Below, in pieces: positions 33,644 to 41,410 of a stretch of DNA of 64,000 nt. The stretch is from Luteolibacter flavescens (GTDB taxonomy: Bacteria; Verrucomicrobiota; Verrucomicrobiia; Verrucomicrobiales; Akkermansiaceae), in contig NZ_JAPDDS010000001.1 in assembly GCF_025950085.1 (NCBI RefSeq), positions 248,001 through 312,000 of the forward strand, read 5' to 3'. Positions within the stretch are counted from its first letter, which is position 1; each line of letters opens with the position of its first letter. The position numbers were made by a program, and so were the translations under genes. The notes below the pieces were generated by a model. It was not told where the DNA came from, did not search any database, and saw only the letters and a program-made list of their open reading frames with translations.

Positions 33644-34200
33644 ACGGACCCATTCTCAAAACGAACCGTCTCATCCTGCGACCACCTGTGCCGGAGGATG
33701 AGACGGCCATCCAGCATCATGTCAGCGACCGCCGCATCGCGGAGACCACGGCGCTGATCCCGCATCCCTATCCCGCCGGCGGGGCACTCGAGTGGATCCG
33801 CCGCTCGGAGGTCACGCTGCGCGAGGGCAGGGGTGTGGACTTCTCCATCCTGCTCCGGGACAGCGGTGAATTCGTCGGCGTGGTCGGCTTGATCGATCGC
33901 GGCGAGGAGTCCTCGCTCGGCTACTGGATCGGGGTTCCTCATTGGGGGCGGGGCTACGCGACGGAGGCGGTGCACCGGGTGATCCGGCACGCCTTCAATG
34001 CACGCCGTCTCCCTGCGCTGCACGCCTATCACTTCGCCCACAATCCCGCCTCCGGCCGCGTGATGCAAAAGGCCGGGCTGCTCTACCAGGGCGTGGAGCC
34101 GCTTGGCGCGTCACGCAATGGCATCCGCCATGACCGCGTCTGCTACGGCGTCACTGCCGCACAGTGGCGCGACAATCTCAAAACCTTCTCTCTCGTATGA
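33640..34200 (+). CDS. GNAT acetyltransferase 3 (RimJ/RimL type)
   Basis: A 186-residue protein: LKTNRLILRPPVPEDETAIQ, LGYWIGVPHWGRGYATEAVHRVI and HNPASGRVMQKAGLLYQG. It overlaps GNAT 2 at its start (ATGA) and the rtcB-like start at its stop (ATGA), so it is translationally coupled to both. Together with GNAT 1 and 2 it forms a triplicated acetyltransferase module in front of an RNA ligase. The sequences have diverged enough that distinct substrates are likely. Confidence 0.88.
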   Translation: MNGPILKTNRLILRPPVPEDETAIQHHVSDRRIAETTALIPHPYPAGGALEWIRRSEVTLREGRGVDFSILLRDSGEFVGVVGLIDRGEESSLGYWIGVPHWGRGYATEAVHRVIRHAFNARRLPALHAYHFAHNPASGRVMQKAGLLYQGVEPLGASRNGIRHDRVCYGVTAAQWRDNLKTFSLV

Positions 34201-35726
34201 AACTACTCTGCTCCCAGGACCTGATCGACGCCGGCTATGAGCCGGGACTCCAGATGAAAGCGCTGCTCGACAAGGTGGCGGAATACGAATCCCGCGGCAT
34301 CGCGGATCCGAAGTATGCCCTCAAGCTGCTGAAGCGCGATGTCGCTCCTCCACCGCCGAAGGGCGTGATGCGTGAGAATCCCGCGCCGCTCGCCCAGGCG
34401 ATCGTGCCCGAGACGAAGGAGGAAAAGGAGAACGTCGAGGCGGTGAAGCGGCAGATGCACCAGCTTCTCAAGACCCCGGTCATCGCCCGCGGGGTGATCC
34501 TCCCGGACGCTTGTCCTTCGGGAAAGGAGCAGGCCGTCATTCCGGTCGGCGGGGCGATCGCGGTGGAGAATGCGATCATTCCCTCCGCACACTCCGCTGA
34601 CATCTGCTGCTCGATGTTCGCCACCTTCTACGATGAACGCAGTAGCGTGGCGAAGGAGCTGGACGCGCTGATGTCGTCCACCCGCTTCGGCCCGGAGCAT
34701 CGCCATCTCGATGACCTCGTCCGCGATCCGGTCAATGACGAGAACGTGTGGCAGAACCGCTTCCTGACCGGCCTGCGGGACCGAGCCCGCACGCAGATCG
34801 CGGATCAGGGCGACGGCAATCACTTCGCTTATCTCGGCGAGGTGGATGTCGATGAGCCGTTCCTCGCGATGCTTCGCCTCACCGGCCACGGCGACCTTGC
34901 CGACCGCTTCACCCCGCGCCGCTATCGGGTGCTGGTGACGCACCACGGCTCGCGGAGCCTCGGGGCGCACGTCTTCAAGCGCGGGCAGATCGCCGCGGAA
35001 AAACACGTCGCCCGGACCGCCCAGCACATCCCGCCCGCAGCGGCGTGGATCGATGCGAATTCCGACACCGGACGAGACTACTGGCATGCGCTGCAATACG
35101 TCGCGCGCTGGACGAAGGCGAACCACCGCGCCATCCACCAGCGGTTCCTGGAACGCATCGGCAGCGCGTCGGTCGCGGAGATCGGGAACGAGCACAACTT
35201 CGTCTGGCAGCGCGGCGACACCTTCTACCATGGCAAGGGCGCGACGCCCGCGTGGAAGGATGAGCAGGGACGCCCGCAGCTCGGGCTGATCCCGCTGAAC
35301 ATGGCCGAGCCCATCCTGCTGGTGCTGGGCGGCGACCGCGACGAGTTCCTGTCCTTCGCGCCCCATGGTGCAGGCCGGAATCTCTCCCGCACGGCCATGC
35401 GGAAGAAGTTCCCCGACCAGGCATCGCGACGGCATGCGATCGAGCGCAGCACGAAGGACATCGACGTCCGGTGGTACTGCGGCAAGCCCGACCTCAGCGA
35501 GACTCCGCTTGCTTACAAGAACGCCGCCCAGGTGCGGGCGCAGATCGGCGAGTTCGGCCTTGCGGAGATCATCGCGGAGATCCGTCCGCTTGGCTGCATC
35601 ATGGCCGGCGACAGCGGTCGCTCATGGCGCGACCGAGAAGAAGAACTCACTCCGAAACAGAAGCGCCAGATCCAGCACCGCGCCGAGCGGCGACGAGTGA
35701 AGCAGGACCTGATGGATGACTTCTGA
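34197..35726 (+). CDS. RtcB-type RNA-splicing ligase family protein
   Basis: A 509-residue protein of the RtcB family, which joins 2',3'-cyclic phosphate or 3'-phosphate ends to 5'-OH RNA ends via GMP. Family signatures visible: GVILPDACPSGKEQAVIPVGG, SAHSADICC with metal ligands expected at D135 and C138, QGDGNHF (205-210), HHGSRSLG (249-256), NEHNFVW with H333, YHGKGATPA, and PHGAGRNLSR with the GMP-accepting histidine expected at H390. The variant has an extra N-terminal domain of about 95 residues and a charged C-terminal tail (RDREEELTPKQKRQIQHRAERRR), so it is longer than the typical 400-480 residue ligase. The first half of the metal motif is DICC instead of DINC/DIGC. It is the last gene of the slipin/GNAT operon. 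Confidence 0.88.
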   Translation: MKLLCSQDLIDAGYEPGLQMKALLDKVAEYESRGIADPKYALKLLKRDVAPPPPKGVMRENPAPLAQAIVPETKEEKENVEAVKRQMHQLLKTPVIARGVILPDACPSGKEQAVIPVGGAIAVENAIIPSAHSADICCSMFATFYDERSSVAKELDALMSSTRFGPEHRHLDDLVRDPVNDENVWQNRFLTGLRDRARTQIADQGDGNHFAYLGEVDVDEPFLAMLRLTGHGDLADRFTPRRYRVLVTHHGSRSLGAHVFKRGQIAAEKHVARTAQHIPPAAAWIDANSDTGRDYWHALQYVARWTKANHRAIHQRFLERIGSASVAEIGNEHNFVWQRGDTFYHGKGATPAWKDEQGRPQLGLIPLNMAEPILLVLGGDRDEFLSFAPHGAGRNLSRTAMRKKFPDQASRRHAIERSTKDIDVRWYCGKPDLSETPLAYKNAAQVRAQIGEFGLAEIIAEIRPLGCIMAGDSGRSWRDREEELTPKQKRQIQHRAERRRVKQDLMDDF

Positions 35727-35731
35727 ACTTT

Positions 35732-35760
35732 CTCCCGGGAGCGCCGGTCATTAGACCGGC
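35732..35760 (+). terminator. Paired palindromes after the RtcB-like gene, possible terminator
   Basis: CTCCCGGGAG (35732-35741) is a palindrome; GCCGGTC (35743-35749) pairs with GACCGGC (35754-35760) around ATTA. No T-run follows. It starts 5 nt past the stop codon of the RtcB-like gene and may end the operon. Confidence 0.45.
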
Positions 35761-35870
35761 CCGAGCAATCCCTCGAAGCTGCCAGCCCACAAAGGACACG
35801 AAACAGGCCTCTTCCTTTTCGCCAATTTCGCAAGTTTCGTTGTCCACCATTTCACAGCACCAAGCCCCAC

Positions 35871-36464
35871 CTAGCGGCTCATCCCCGCCATCAGCTTCGC
35901 CACATGCTTTGCGAGCAGGTCGGCTTCCAGATTCACCCGGGCTCCCACTTTTAGCCCCGGCAAATGCGTCACCGCGAAGGTGTGCGGCGTGATCCAGAAA
36001 CGCGCGCGATCCTCGCCGAGTTCCGCGATAGTCAGGGAAATCCCGTCCACGCACAGCGATCCCTTGTTGATGCACAACTTCGCGATTTCCGGCGGCAGGG
36101 AGACGTCGAAGATGTGATCCTGACCGCGTTCCTCAAGCGCGAGCACGCTGCCGGTCGAATCGACGTGGCCTTGGACGAAGTGCCCTCCGAAGCGGTCGCC
36201 TGCACGCAGGGCGCGCTCAAGATTGACGATGGCTCCGTCCGTCAGGTCGCCCAGCGAGGTGATCGCGAGCGTCTGGCCGAGCAGGTCGAAGCTCGCGCCA
36301 CCTTGATCGATGTCCGCGACGGTCAGGCAGCATCCATTCACCGCGACGGACTCGCCCATTTCGAGTTCGGCGGCGAATGGGATTTCCAGCGAAAGGCGGG
36401 CTTGTTCACCGCGGCGCTCGAACGAGCGGACGCGGCCGATGGCTTCTACGAGTCCGGTAAACAT
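35871..36464 (-). CDS. ribE: Riboflavin synthase alpha chain
   Basis: A 197-residue enzyme that disproportionates two lumazines into riboflavin and a pyrimidine. It shows the two-fold lumazine-binding repeat: MFTGLVEAIGRVRS and VAVNGCCLTV in the first half, GHFVQGHVDSTGSV and LCVDGISLTIAEL in the second. The C-terminus VNLEADLLAKHVAKLM matches. Length is normal. No other riboflavin genes lie next to it. The gene begins 8 bp after the antiporter stop in the same direction, so it is probably co-transcribed with it; no FMN riboswitch is seen. Confidence 0.95.
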   Translation of the reverse strand: MFTGLVEAIGRVRSFERRGEQARLSLEIPFAAELEMGESVAVNGCCLTVADIDQGGASFDLLGQTLAITSLGDLTDGAIVNLERALRAGDRFGGHFVQGHVDSTGSVLALEERGQDHIFDVSLPPEIAKLCINKGSLCVDGISLTIAELGEDRARFWITPHTFAVTHLPGLKVGARVNLEADLLAKHVAKLMAGMSR

Positions 36465-36472
36465 GAGAGTGG

Positions 36473-38050
36473 TCAGTTGGCAGGGGATTCCGCGGCGGCT
36501 TCCTGAGGTGGCAGGGCGAACATTTCATCGATGCCCCGGTCAGGCAGCAGCATCATGCAGCAGGCGACGATGAACGTGGGGACCAAAGCGGCGGTGGCCA
36601 GTTTCGCGGGCGAAACTCCGTCGCCGAAGAACCGGGAAAGCAGGGCCTGTCCCGCGGGGTTCGGAGCATTCGCGATGACGGTGAGGCCGCCACCGGTCAC
36701 GGCACCGGCGAGCACGGCGTATTTCAGTTGCGGGCCGAGTCCGTCCACCTGGCTCGCAAGGAAGGTGATCGCCGCGTTGTCATTGAAGGATGTGAGAATG
36801 GTCGCACCGATGAATAGTGGCCATTCGCTCAAACTCGTGATGATCGGAGCCAGCCACCACCCCTGCAGCCCTCCATGGACCACCAGGCCGGCGAGGAAAA
36901 AGCCGACAAGAATCGGTCCGCGCAGTACCACCGGCGATTGGTGATGTGCTGTTGCCTGCGAGAAGGCGAGGAAGACTAGAAAGCCACCGATAAAGAGTGG
37001 GGGGTAGTGGGCGAAGGCCACCGTGAATGCCATGAAGCCCAGATGAGTCAGTGTCACGAAAAGCGGGACAGAGCTATCCTTCTCGATCAGGTCGCCCTTG
37101 CCATCGCCATCATGATCGCCCGCTCGCAAGGCCATTTCGGCGAGTTCGTTCCTGAAAAATGCGAAGTAGAGCAAGGTGGAGATCACGATGGCAACGACCG
37201 CCTTGTCGCCGTAGTGCATCAGCATCTCCATCGTGGTCAGGCCCCATTTGGTGGCCACCATTAGCACCGGTGGAGCTGCGAAATTCGTCAGCACGCCGCC
37301 CACCGAGACATTCACGAAAAGCAAGCCGAGCGTCGCGTAGGCGAAGCGCGGCGAGGGCTTCAGCTTGTAGAATTTCTTCGCCAGCAGCATCGCGGCGATG
37401 GTCATGGCGCCCGGCTCGGTGATGAAGGAGCCGAGGATGGGGCCGATGATCATGATGGATAGCCACCATGCCGCCGGGCTCTCCTTTCCGAAGCGAGCGA
37501 AGAACCGCAGGCAACCCTCGGCGAACCGCAGCACCGGGCGCGTCGAGGCGAGCGCCATGATGATCACCACGAAGAGCGGTTCGGTGAAATTCACCCCGCT
37601 CATGTAGCTGGTCACCGTTCCGAGGTCGTAGAACCACAGCATCGCACCCAGCAGAACGATGACCCAGATGCCGAAGATCGCCTCAACCTCGCCGAGGAAG
37701 TGAAGCATCGTCGCCTTGAAGCTGACCGTTTCGCCGGGCTGCCCGGAGGATCTTTCCTCGTGTTCGTGCTGGGCCTTGTGGGCCAGCTTCGTGATCGGGA
37801 TCGCAACGAAGGTTTGTAGGATGGCCAGGACGAAGATGACTGTGGCAACGATCAGGAACGGCTGCTCCTTCGCGCGAAAGGCGAGCTTTGCCCCGATGCC
37901 TTCGATTCCCCGCGCAGCTTCCTTCGCCGGGAACTCCGCCATCATCGTGACAAACTCGGGAGTCTCCATTTCATGCCCCGCCGCGGCTTGGGCAGAGTCG
38001 GGCATCGCCAGCGCGAAAAGGAAGGCGATGAGGAAAAGGAGGGCTTTCAT
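36473..38050 (-). CDS. Na+/H+ antiporter (Na_H_antiport_3-like) with EF-hand-like loop
   Basis: A 525-residue membrane protein with an N-terminal signal-like helix and about twelve further helices. The sequence matches the putative Na+/H+ antiporter family known in Chlamydiae and Verrucomicrobia: SFITEPGAMTIAAMLLAKKFY, VGGVLTNFAAPPVLMVATKWG and SFNDNAAITFLASQVDGL. Between helices, near residues 300-311, a loop DHDGDGKGDLIE has the D-x-D-x-D-G spacing of an EF-hand-like or dockerin-like calcium loop, followed by EKDSS. It exports sodium in exchange for protons by family inference. It is co-directional with ribE and divergent from the thioredoxin-like gene. Confidence 0.8.
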   Translation of the reverse strand: MKALLFLIAFLFALAMPDSAQAAAGHEMETPEFVTMMAEFPAKEAARGIEGIGAKLAFRAKEQPFLIVATVIFVLAILQTFVAIPITKLAHKAQHEHEERSSGQPGETVSFKATMLHFLGEVEAIFGIWVIVLLGAMLWFYDLGTVTSYMSGVNFTEPLFVVIIMALASTRPVLRFAEGCLRFFARFGKESPAAWWLSIMIIGPILGSFITEPGAMTIAAMLLAKKFYKLKPSPRFAYATLGLLFVNVSVGGVLTNFAAPPVLMVATKWGLTTMEMLMHYGDKAVVAIVISTLLYFAFFRNELAEMALRAGDHDGDGKGDLIEKDSSVPLFVTLTHLGFMAFTVAFAHYPPLFIGGFLVFLAFSQATAHHQSPVVLRGPILVGFFLAGLVVHGGLQGWWLAPIITSLSEWPLFIGATILTSFNDNAAITFLASQVDGLGPQLKYAVLAGAVTGGGLTVIANAPNPAGQALLSRFFGDGVSPAKLATAALVPTFIVACCMMLLPDRGIDEMFALPPQEAAAESPAN

Positions 38051-38156
38051 GACGGAGGAGGCGGGTCGGGGCGGGGGATTTTCCTCGGGGAGATTCCCGC
38101 CGCAAGGGAAACCGGACGCATTGCATCCGATTCAAAGACCCTCTACGGTGACGCGC

Positions 38157-39071
38157 ATGCGTTGGTCCCGTGCCTTTCCCGTCCTGTCGGCTTTCCTTCT
38201 CCTGCCCGGTTGCGGCCTCATCGGCGAGAAGCAAGGCAAGCCGGAGATGGTGGGCAGTCCCTTCGGTCCCACGGGCGTCCCGCCACAGTTACGCGGCAAT
38301 CAGGACGGCACGGCGGTGAAGCCGGGCGGGAATGTTTCCGACGAAGCAGCAAGGGCCTTGGCGACCCACGACCCCGACACATTGGTGTGGACCGACCCCG
38401 ACGATGCGGACGCGCCGTTGCCGGTGCTGGACACCCTGCTGACCGCGCCGAAGCAGAAGGGTCCGTGGTGGGATAGCGAGAGCGAGGCACTCCGCGAGTC
38501 GAAGCGCTCCGGCAAGCCGCTGCTGATCTGGTTCACCGACAGCGTCCGGAGCACCGCCTGCTCGAGCCTGAGCGAGAAACTCCTGGCGCGTCCTGAGTTC
38601 GAAGCCTGGGCCTCCGAGAACACCGTCCGCCTGGTGGTGGACCAGTCGGTGAAAGGGAAGAACATCGACGACACTACCGCGAAGGTCCTGCACTCCCGCG
38701 ATCTGAAGAAGAAGTACAAGGCGAGCGGCTACCCGTCCCTGCACGTCCTCGCACCCTCTGGAGAGGTCATCGGACGCTACAAGGGCTACCGCTCCGGTCA
38801 GGAGGACTTCATCTGGGGTCAGCTCAAGCAGGCGGTCGCGCTCGCCAAGGAACGGCAGGAATCATGGAAGGAATCCCTGGCGAAGAAGGGCTACCGGGAC
38901 TGGTCGAATGACAGCGGGAAGGTGATCTTCGCCAAGCTGAGCGCCTACCGCGACGGGAAGATGATCCTCGTCGAGCCGGATGGCCAGCGGGTCCGGACCA
39001 ATGAAAAGAGCCTCTCGGCGGGCGACCGGGTATGGATCCAGCAGCAGAAGGAACGCCGGGGTATCCAGTGA
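38157..39071 (+). CDS. Thioredoxin-fold lipoprotein with SHD1-like C-terminus
   Basis: A 304-residue lipoprotein with signal peptide ending at LLLPGC (lipidation at C19). Residues 20-105 are Pro/Asp-rich; 105-235 adopt a thioredoxin-like fold ([11 protein letters not shown], then [20 protein letters not shown]). The active site is degenerate: SVRSTAC holds a single Cys135 rather than CxxC. The last 60 residues ([32 protein letters not shown], then LSAGDRVWI) resemble SLA1 homology domain 1, a module common in Planctomycetota and Verrucomicrobiota. The gene lies 85 bp before trxB in the same direction, but the mature protein should be on the envelope while TrxB is cytosolic. Function unknown. 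Confidence 0.75.
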   Translation: MRWSRAFPVLSAFLLLPGCGLIGEKQGKPEMVGSPFGPTGVPPQLRGNQDGTAVKPGGNVSDEAARALATHDPDTLVWTDPDDADAPLPVLDTLLTAPKQKGPWWDSESEALRESKRSGKPLLIWFTDSVRSTACSSLSEKLLARPEFEAWASENTVRLVVDQSVKGKNIDDTTAKVLHSRDLKKKYKASGYPSLHVLAPSGEVIGRYKGYRSGQEDFIWGQLKQAVALAKERQESWKESLAKKGYRDWSNDSGKVIFAKLSAYRDGKMILVEPDGQRVRTNEKSLSAGDRVWIQQQKERRGIQ

Positions 39072-39156
39072 TGCCGGGCCGGGGACGATTCCCGGGTTCC
39101 CGCAGTTGACGCCGGGACTTTCCGCCCCGAATACTCCGCGGCCCCGAATCAGGACC

Positions 39157-40083
39157 ATGGAAAACGTCATCATCATCGGCACCGGCTGCGCCGGATACAC
39201 TGCCGCCATCTACACCGGCCGCGCGAATCTCACCCCCCTCATGCTCACCGGCACCCAGCCCGGGGGCCAGCTCACGACCACCACCGAGGTGGAGAATTTC
39301 CCCGGATTCCCCGAGGGAATCATGGGCCCTGAGCTGATGATGAACATGCAGAAGCAAGCCGAGAAATTCGGAGCACGCATCGAATATGCGAACGTCGAGA
39401 GCGTGGCAAAGAATGCCGACGGCTCCTTCACCGTGAAAACTTCCGCAGGCGAGCACCACTCGAAGACGGTGATCATCGCCACCGGCGCGGCCCCGAAACA
39501 TCTGGGTCTGCCGAACGAGCAGTCGCTGATCGGCCGCGGCCTCACGTCCTGCGCCACCTGCGACGGTGCTTTCTACCGCGATGTGCCGGTGGCCGTCATC
39601 GGTGGTGGCGACAGCGCCGCGGAGGAGGCCACCTTCCTCACGCGCTTTGCCAGCAAGGTTTACCTGATCCACCGCCGCGACGAACTGCGCGCATCGAAGA
39701 TCATGGCCGACCGCGCCTTGGAAAATCCGAAGATCGAGCCGGTCTGGAATTCCACCGTCACCGAATACCTCACGGACGACGCCGGCGAAGTCCGGGCCGT
39801 CACACTGAAGAACTTGGTGACCGGCGAGGAGAGCGAACTGGAACTGAAGTGCGTCTTCGTCGCCATCGGCCACGTGCCGAACAGCGCCTTCCTCGGCGAC
39901 CTGGTGGACAAGGACGAGAACGGCTACATCATCCAGAATGCCGGACGCACCTCGACGAAGACCGAGGGTCTTTTCGCCGCGGGCGACGTGGCGGACCACT
40001 ACTATCGCCAGGCCGTGACCGCTGCCGGCCAAGGCTGCGCCGCAGCGCTCGAAGCCGAGCGCTACCTCGCCGATCACGAGTGA
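39157..40083 (+). CDS. trxB: Thioredoxin reductase
   Basis: A 308-residue flavoprotein that reduces thioredoxin using NADPH. The FAD motif is [15 protein letters not shown] (with C in place of the usual P), the redox-active dithiol is C132-A-T-C135 in SCATCDG, the NADPH motif [13 protein letters not shown], and the C-terminal [28 protein letters not shown]. Start at 39157 gives the correct family N-terminus. CysH needs reduced thioredoxin, so the enzyme supports sulfate assimilation elsewhere in this window. A rho-independent-type terminator follows. Confidence 0.96.
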   Translation: MENVIIIGTGCAGYTAAIYTGRANLTPLMLTGTQPGGQLTTTTEVENFPGFPEGIMGPELMMNMQKQAEKFGARIEYANVESVAKNADGSFTVKTSAGEHHSKTVIIATGAAPKHLGLPNEQSLIGRGLTSCATCDGAFYRDVPVAVIGGGDSAAEEATFLTRFASKVYLIHRRDELRASKIMADRALENPKIEPVWNSTVTEYLTDDAGEVRAVTLKNLVTGEESELELKCVFVAIGHVPNSAFLGDLVDKDENGYIIQNAGRTSTKTEGLFAAGDVADHYYRQAVTAAGQGCAAALEAERYLADHE

Positions 40084-40092
40084 GATACGTAA

Positions 40093-40140
40093 CTTCCGGA
40101 ATCCAGGCTGGACGCCTGATTTCCGGAAGCTATCGTTTTT
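40093..40140 (+). terminator. Rho-independent terminator after trxB
   Basis: CTTCCGGAA (40093-40101) pairs with TTCCGGAAG (40121-40129), with an inner CAGGC/GCCTG (40104-40108 and 40114-40118), and a T-run at 40136-40140. Confidence 0.75.
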
Positions 40141-40145
40141 ATCTC

Positions 40146-40649
40146 ATGCGTTTCAAATCCGTCGTCGCCGCGTGTGGCCTCCTTCTGGCAGGCATCCCAG
40201 CGGCGTCGGCGCAAGGCGACTACCTCGAGTGGGCGGGTGCGAACGGCTTGATGGGTCCTCTCGCCGAGCCGGATGCCGATCTGGATACGGACGGCATCAC
40301 GAATCTGATGGCATACGCCTTTGACCTCGCCCCGGCGAACGACCCGGACGCATGGGAAAAGCTGCCTTCACTGGCTTTCCTCGGTGATCCGCCGGAGCCG
40401 GTGATGACCTTTGTGCTGCCCCGGGAAATCCCGCGCGACGTCAGCTACGTGGTCGAACTCGTCCGCGAGGACGGCAAGCGCGTCGAAATCGCCCGCAAGA
40501 ACGGCCGTGGCCCGTGGAAGGGCACCGGCGAAATTTTCCGCCGCAAGCTGGACGATGGGTGCACCGAGATCACGGTGGAGACCCCGCTGGACATGCCGAT
40601 CCCTGAGGGCGATCGCCCGCTCCGGTTGCGAGTCGAGTTCCTGCCGTGA
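40146..40649 (+). CDS. Secreted protein with calcium-loop-like Asp-rich motif
   Basis: A 167-residue protein with signal peptide (MRFKSVVAACGLLLAGIPAASA). Just after the signal is YLEWAGANGLMGPLAEPDADLDTDGITNLMAYAFDL. The DADLDTDGITNLMAYAFDL type of motif is a frequent feature of verrucomicrobial secreted proteins, where D-x-D-x-D-G resembles a dockerin/thrombospondin-3 calcium loop and precedes sorting signals. The rest is beta-rich. No function is known. It starts only 5 nt after the trxB terminator T-run, so it has its own promoter or is read through. Confidence 0.65.
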   Translation: MRFKSVVAACGLLLAGIPAASAQGDYLEWAGANGLMGPLAEPDADLDTDGITNLMAYAFDLAPANDPDAWEKLPSLAFLGDPPEPVMTFVLPREIPRDVSYVVELVREDGKRVEIARKNGRGPWKGTGEIFRRKLDDGCTEITVETPLDMPIPEGDRPLRLRVEFLP

Positions 40650-40690
40650 GATTTACTAAGGGGCGGCAAGTCCTTTTGAATCAATCGATT

Positions 40691-41251
40691 TTAGCTCAAT
40701 AGCTGTCGATCATCTGGCGTCAATTCGCGCCATGTTCCGTGCTCCACGCTGGTGAGCGGGAGTCGCCCGATCTTGGCGCGGATCAGTCTCAGCGTCGGGA
40801 AACCGACGGCTGCGGTCATCCGGCGGACCTGCCGGTTTTTCCCTTCCGTCAGCACGAGTTCGATCCAACGGTCCGGCACGCTTTTGCGGAAGCGTACGGG
40901 TGGATCACGCGGTGGATAGCCCGGATCAGGGAGCAACCGGGCTTGGCACGGCAGGGTGCGGTGACCCTTCAGATCGATCCCGCCAGCCGCGAGCTTTCGC
41001 ATGACCGCCTCGTCCGGATCGCCCTCCACCTGCACGTGATAGGTGCGCGGGTGGCCGTGGCGTGGATCGAGGAAGCGCTCGACGAGGCGCGGCTCGTTTC
41101 CGAGCAGGATCAGGCCCTCCGAGTCCTGATCGAGCCGCCCGATGGGAAAGATCCCTTTTGGAAATCCGAACTCCGCGAGCGTGCGCTGCCCGGGTTGATC
41201 GGGCGTGAATTGGCTCAGGACCCCGTAGGGTTTGTGGAAGGCGACCAGCAT
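40691..41251 (-). CDS. rluE: rRNA pseudouridine synthase (RluE/RsuA family)
   Basis: A 186-residue enzyme that isomerises uridine to pseudouridine in 23S rRNA, by family closest to RluE (position 2457). The catalytic motif is IGRLDQDSEGLILLGNE with the essential Asp in GRLDxDSEG; VTLEGKNRQVRRMTAAVG-like C-terminal sequence is present as TEGKNRQVRRMTAAVGFPT. No S4 domain precedes it, as in RluE. The start at 41251 begins the domain directly (MLVAFHKPYGVL); a 13-residue upstream extension exists. It is alone on the minus strand, divergent from the LuxR-type gene. Confidence 0.88.
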   Translation of the reverse strand: MLVAFHKPYGVLSQFTPDQPGQRTLAEFGFPKGIFPIGRLDQDSEGLILLGNEPRLVERFLDPRHGHPRTYHVQVEGDPDEAVMRKLAAGGIDLKGHRTLPCQARLLPDPGYPPRDPPVRFRKSVPDRWIELVLTEGKNRQVRRMTAAVGFPTLRLIRAKIGRLPLTSVEHGTWRELTPDDRQLLS

Positions 41252-41277
41252 CAGGAAAGCTCCGGGATTGAAAGTGA

Positions 41278-41317
41278 ATGGCCCCGCCAATCACGAGGAC
41301 TGACGGGGCCATCTTTT
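41278..41317 (+). terminator. Terminator-like hairpin in front of the LuxR-type gene
   Basis: ATGGCCCCG (41278-41286) pairs with CGGGGCCAT (41304-41312), extended inward by CA/TG past a mismatch, followed by CTTTT on the plus strand (41313-41317). It lies between the divergent RluE and LuxR-type genes, about 94 nt before the LuxR start, so no upstream plus-strand gene explains it. Confidence 0.6.
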
Positions 41318-41410
41318 CCCCCCCCAGGGAAAGCTTTTGATTCGGGGGTGATGCGGCTCGCGTCAACCCTGAACTTGCGAATGTAATGCCATACTACACC
41401 TCTTTCAACA

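Noticed and set aside
38824-40077. A 417-codon minus-strand frame opposite trxB
   Set aside because: trxB has a full set of motifs on the plus strand, including the CATC dithiol.
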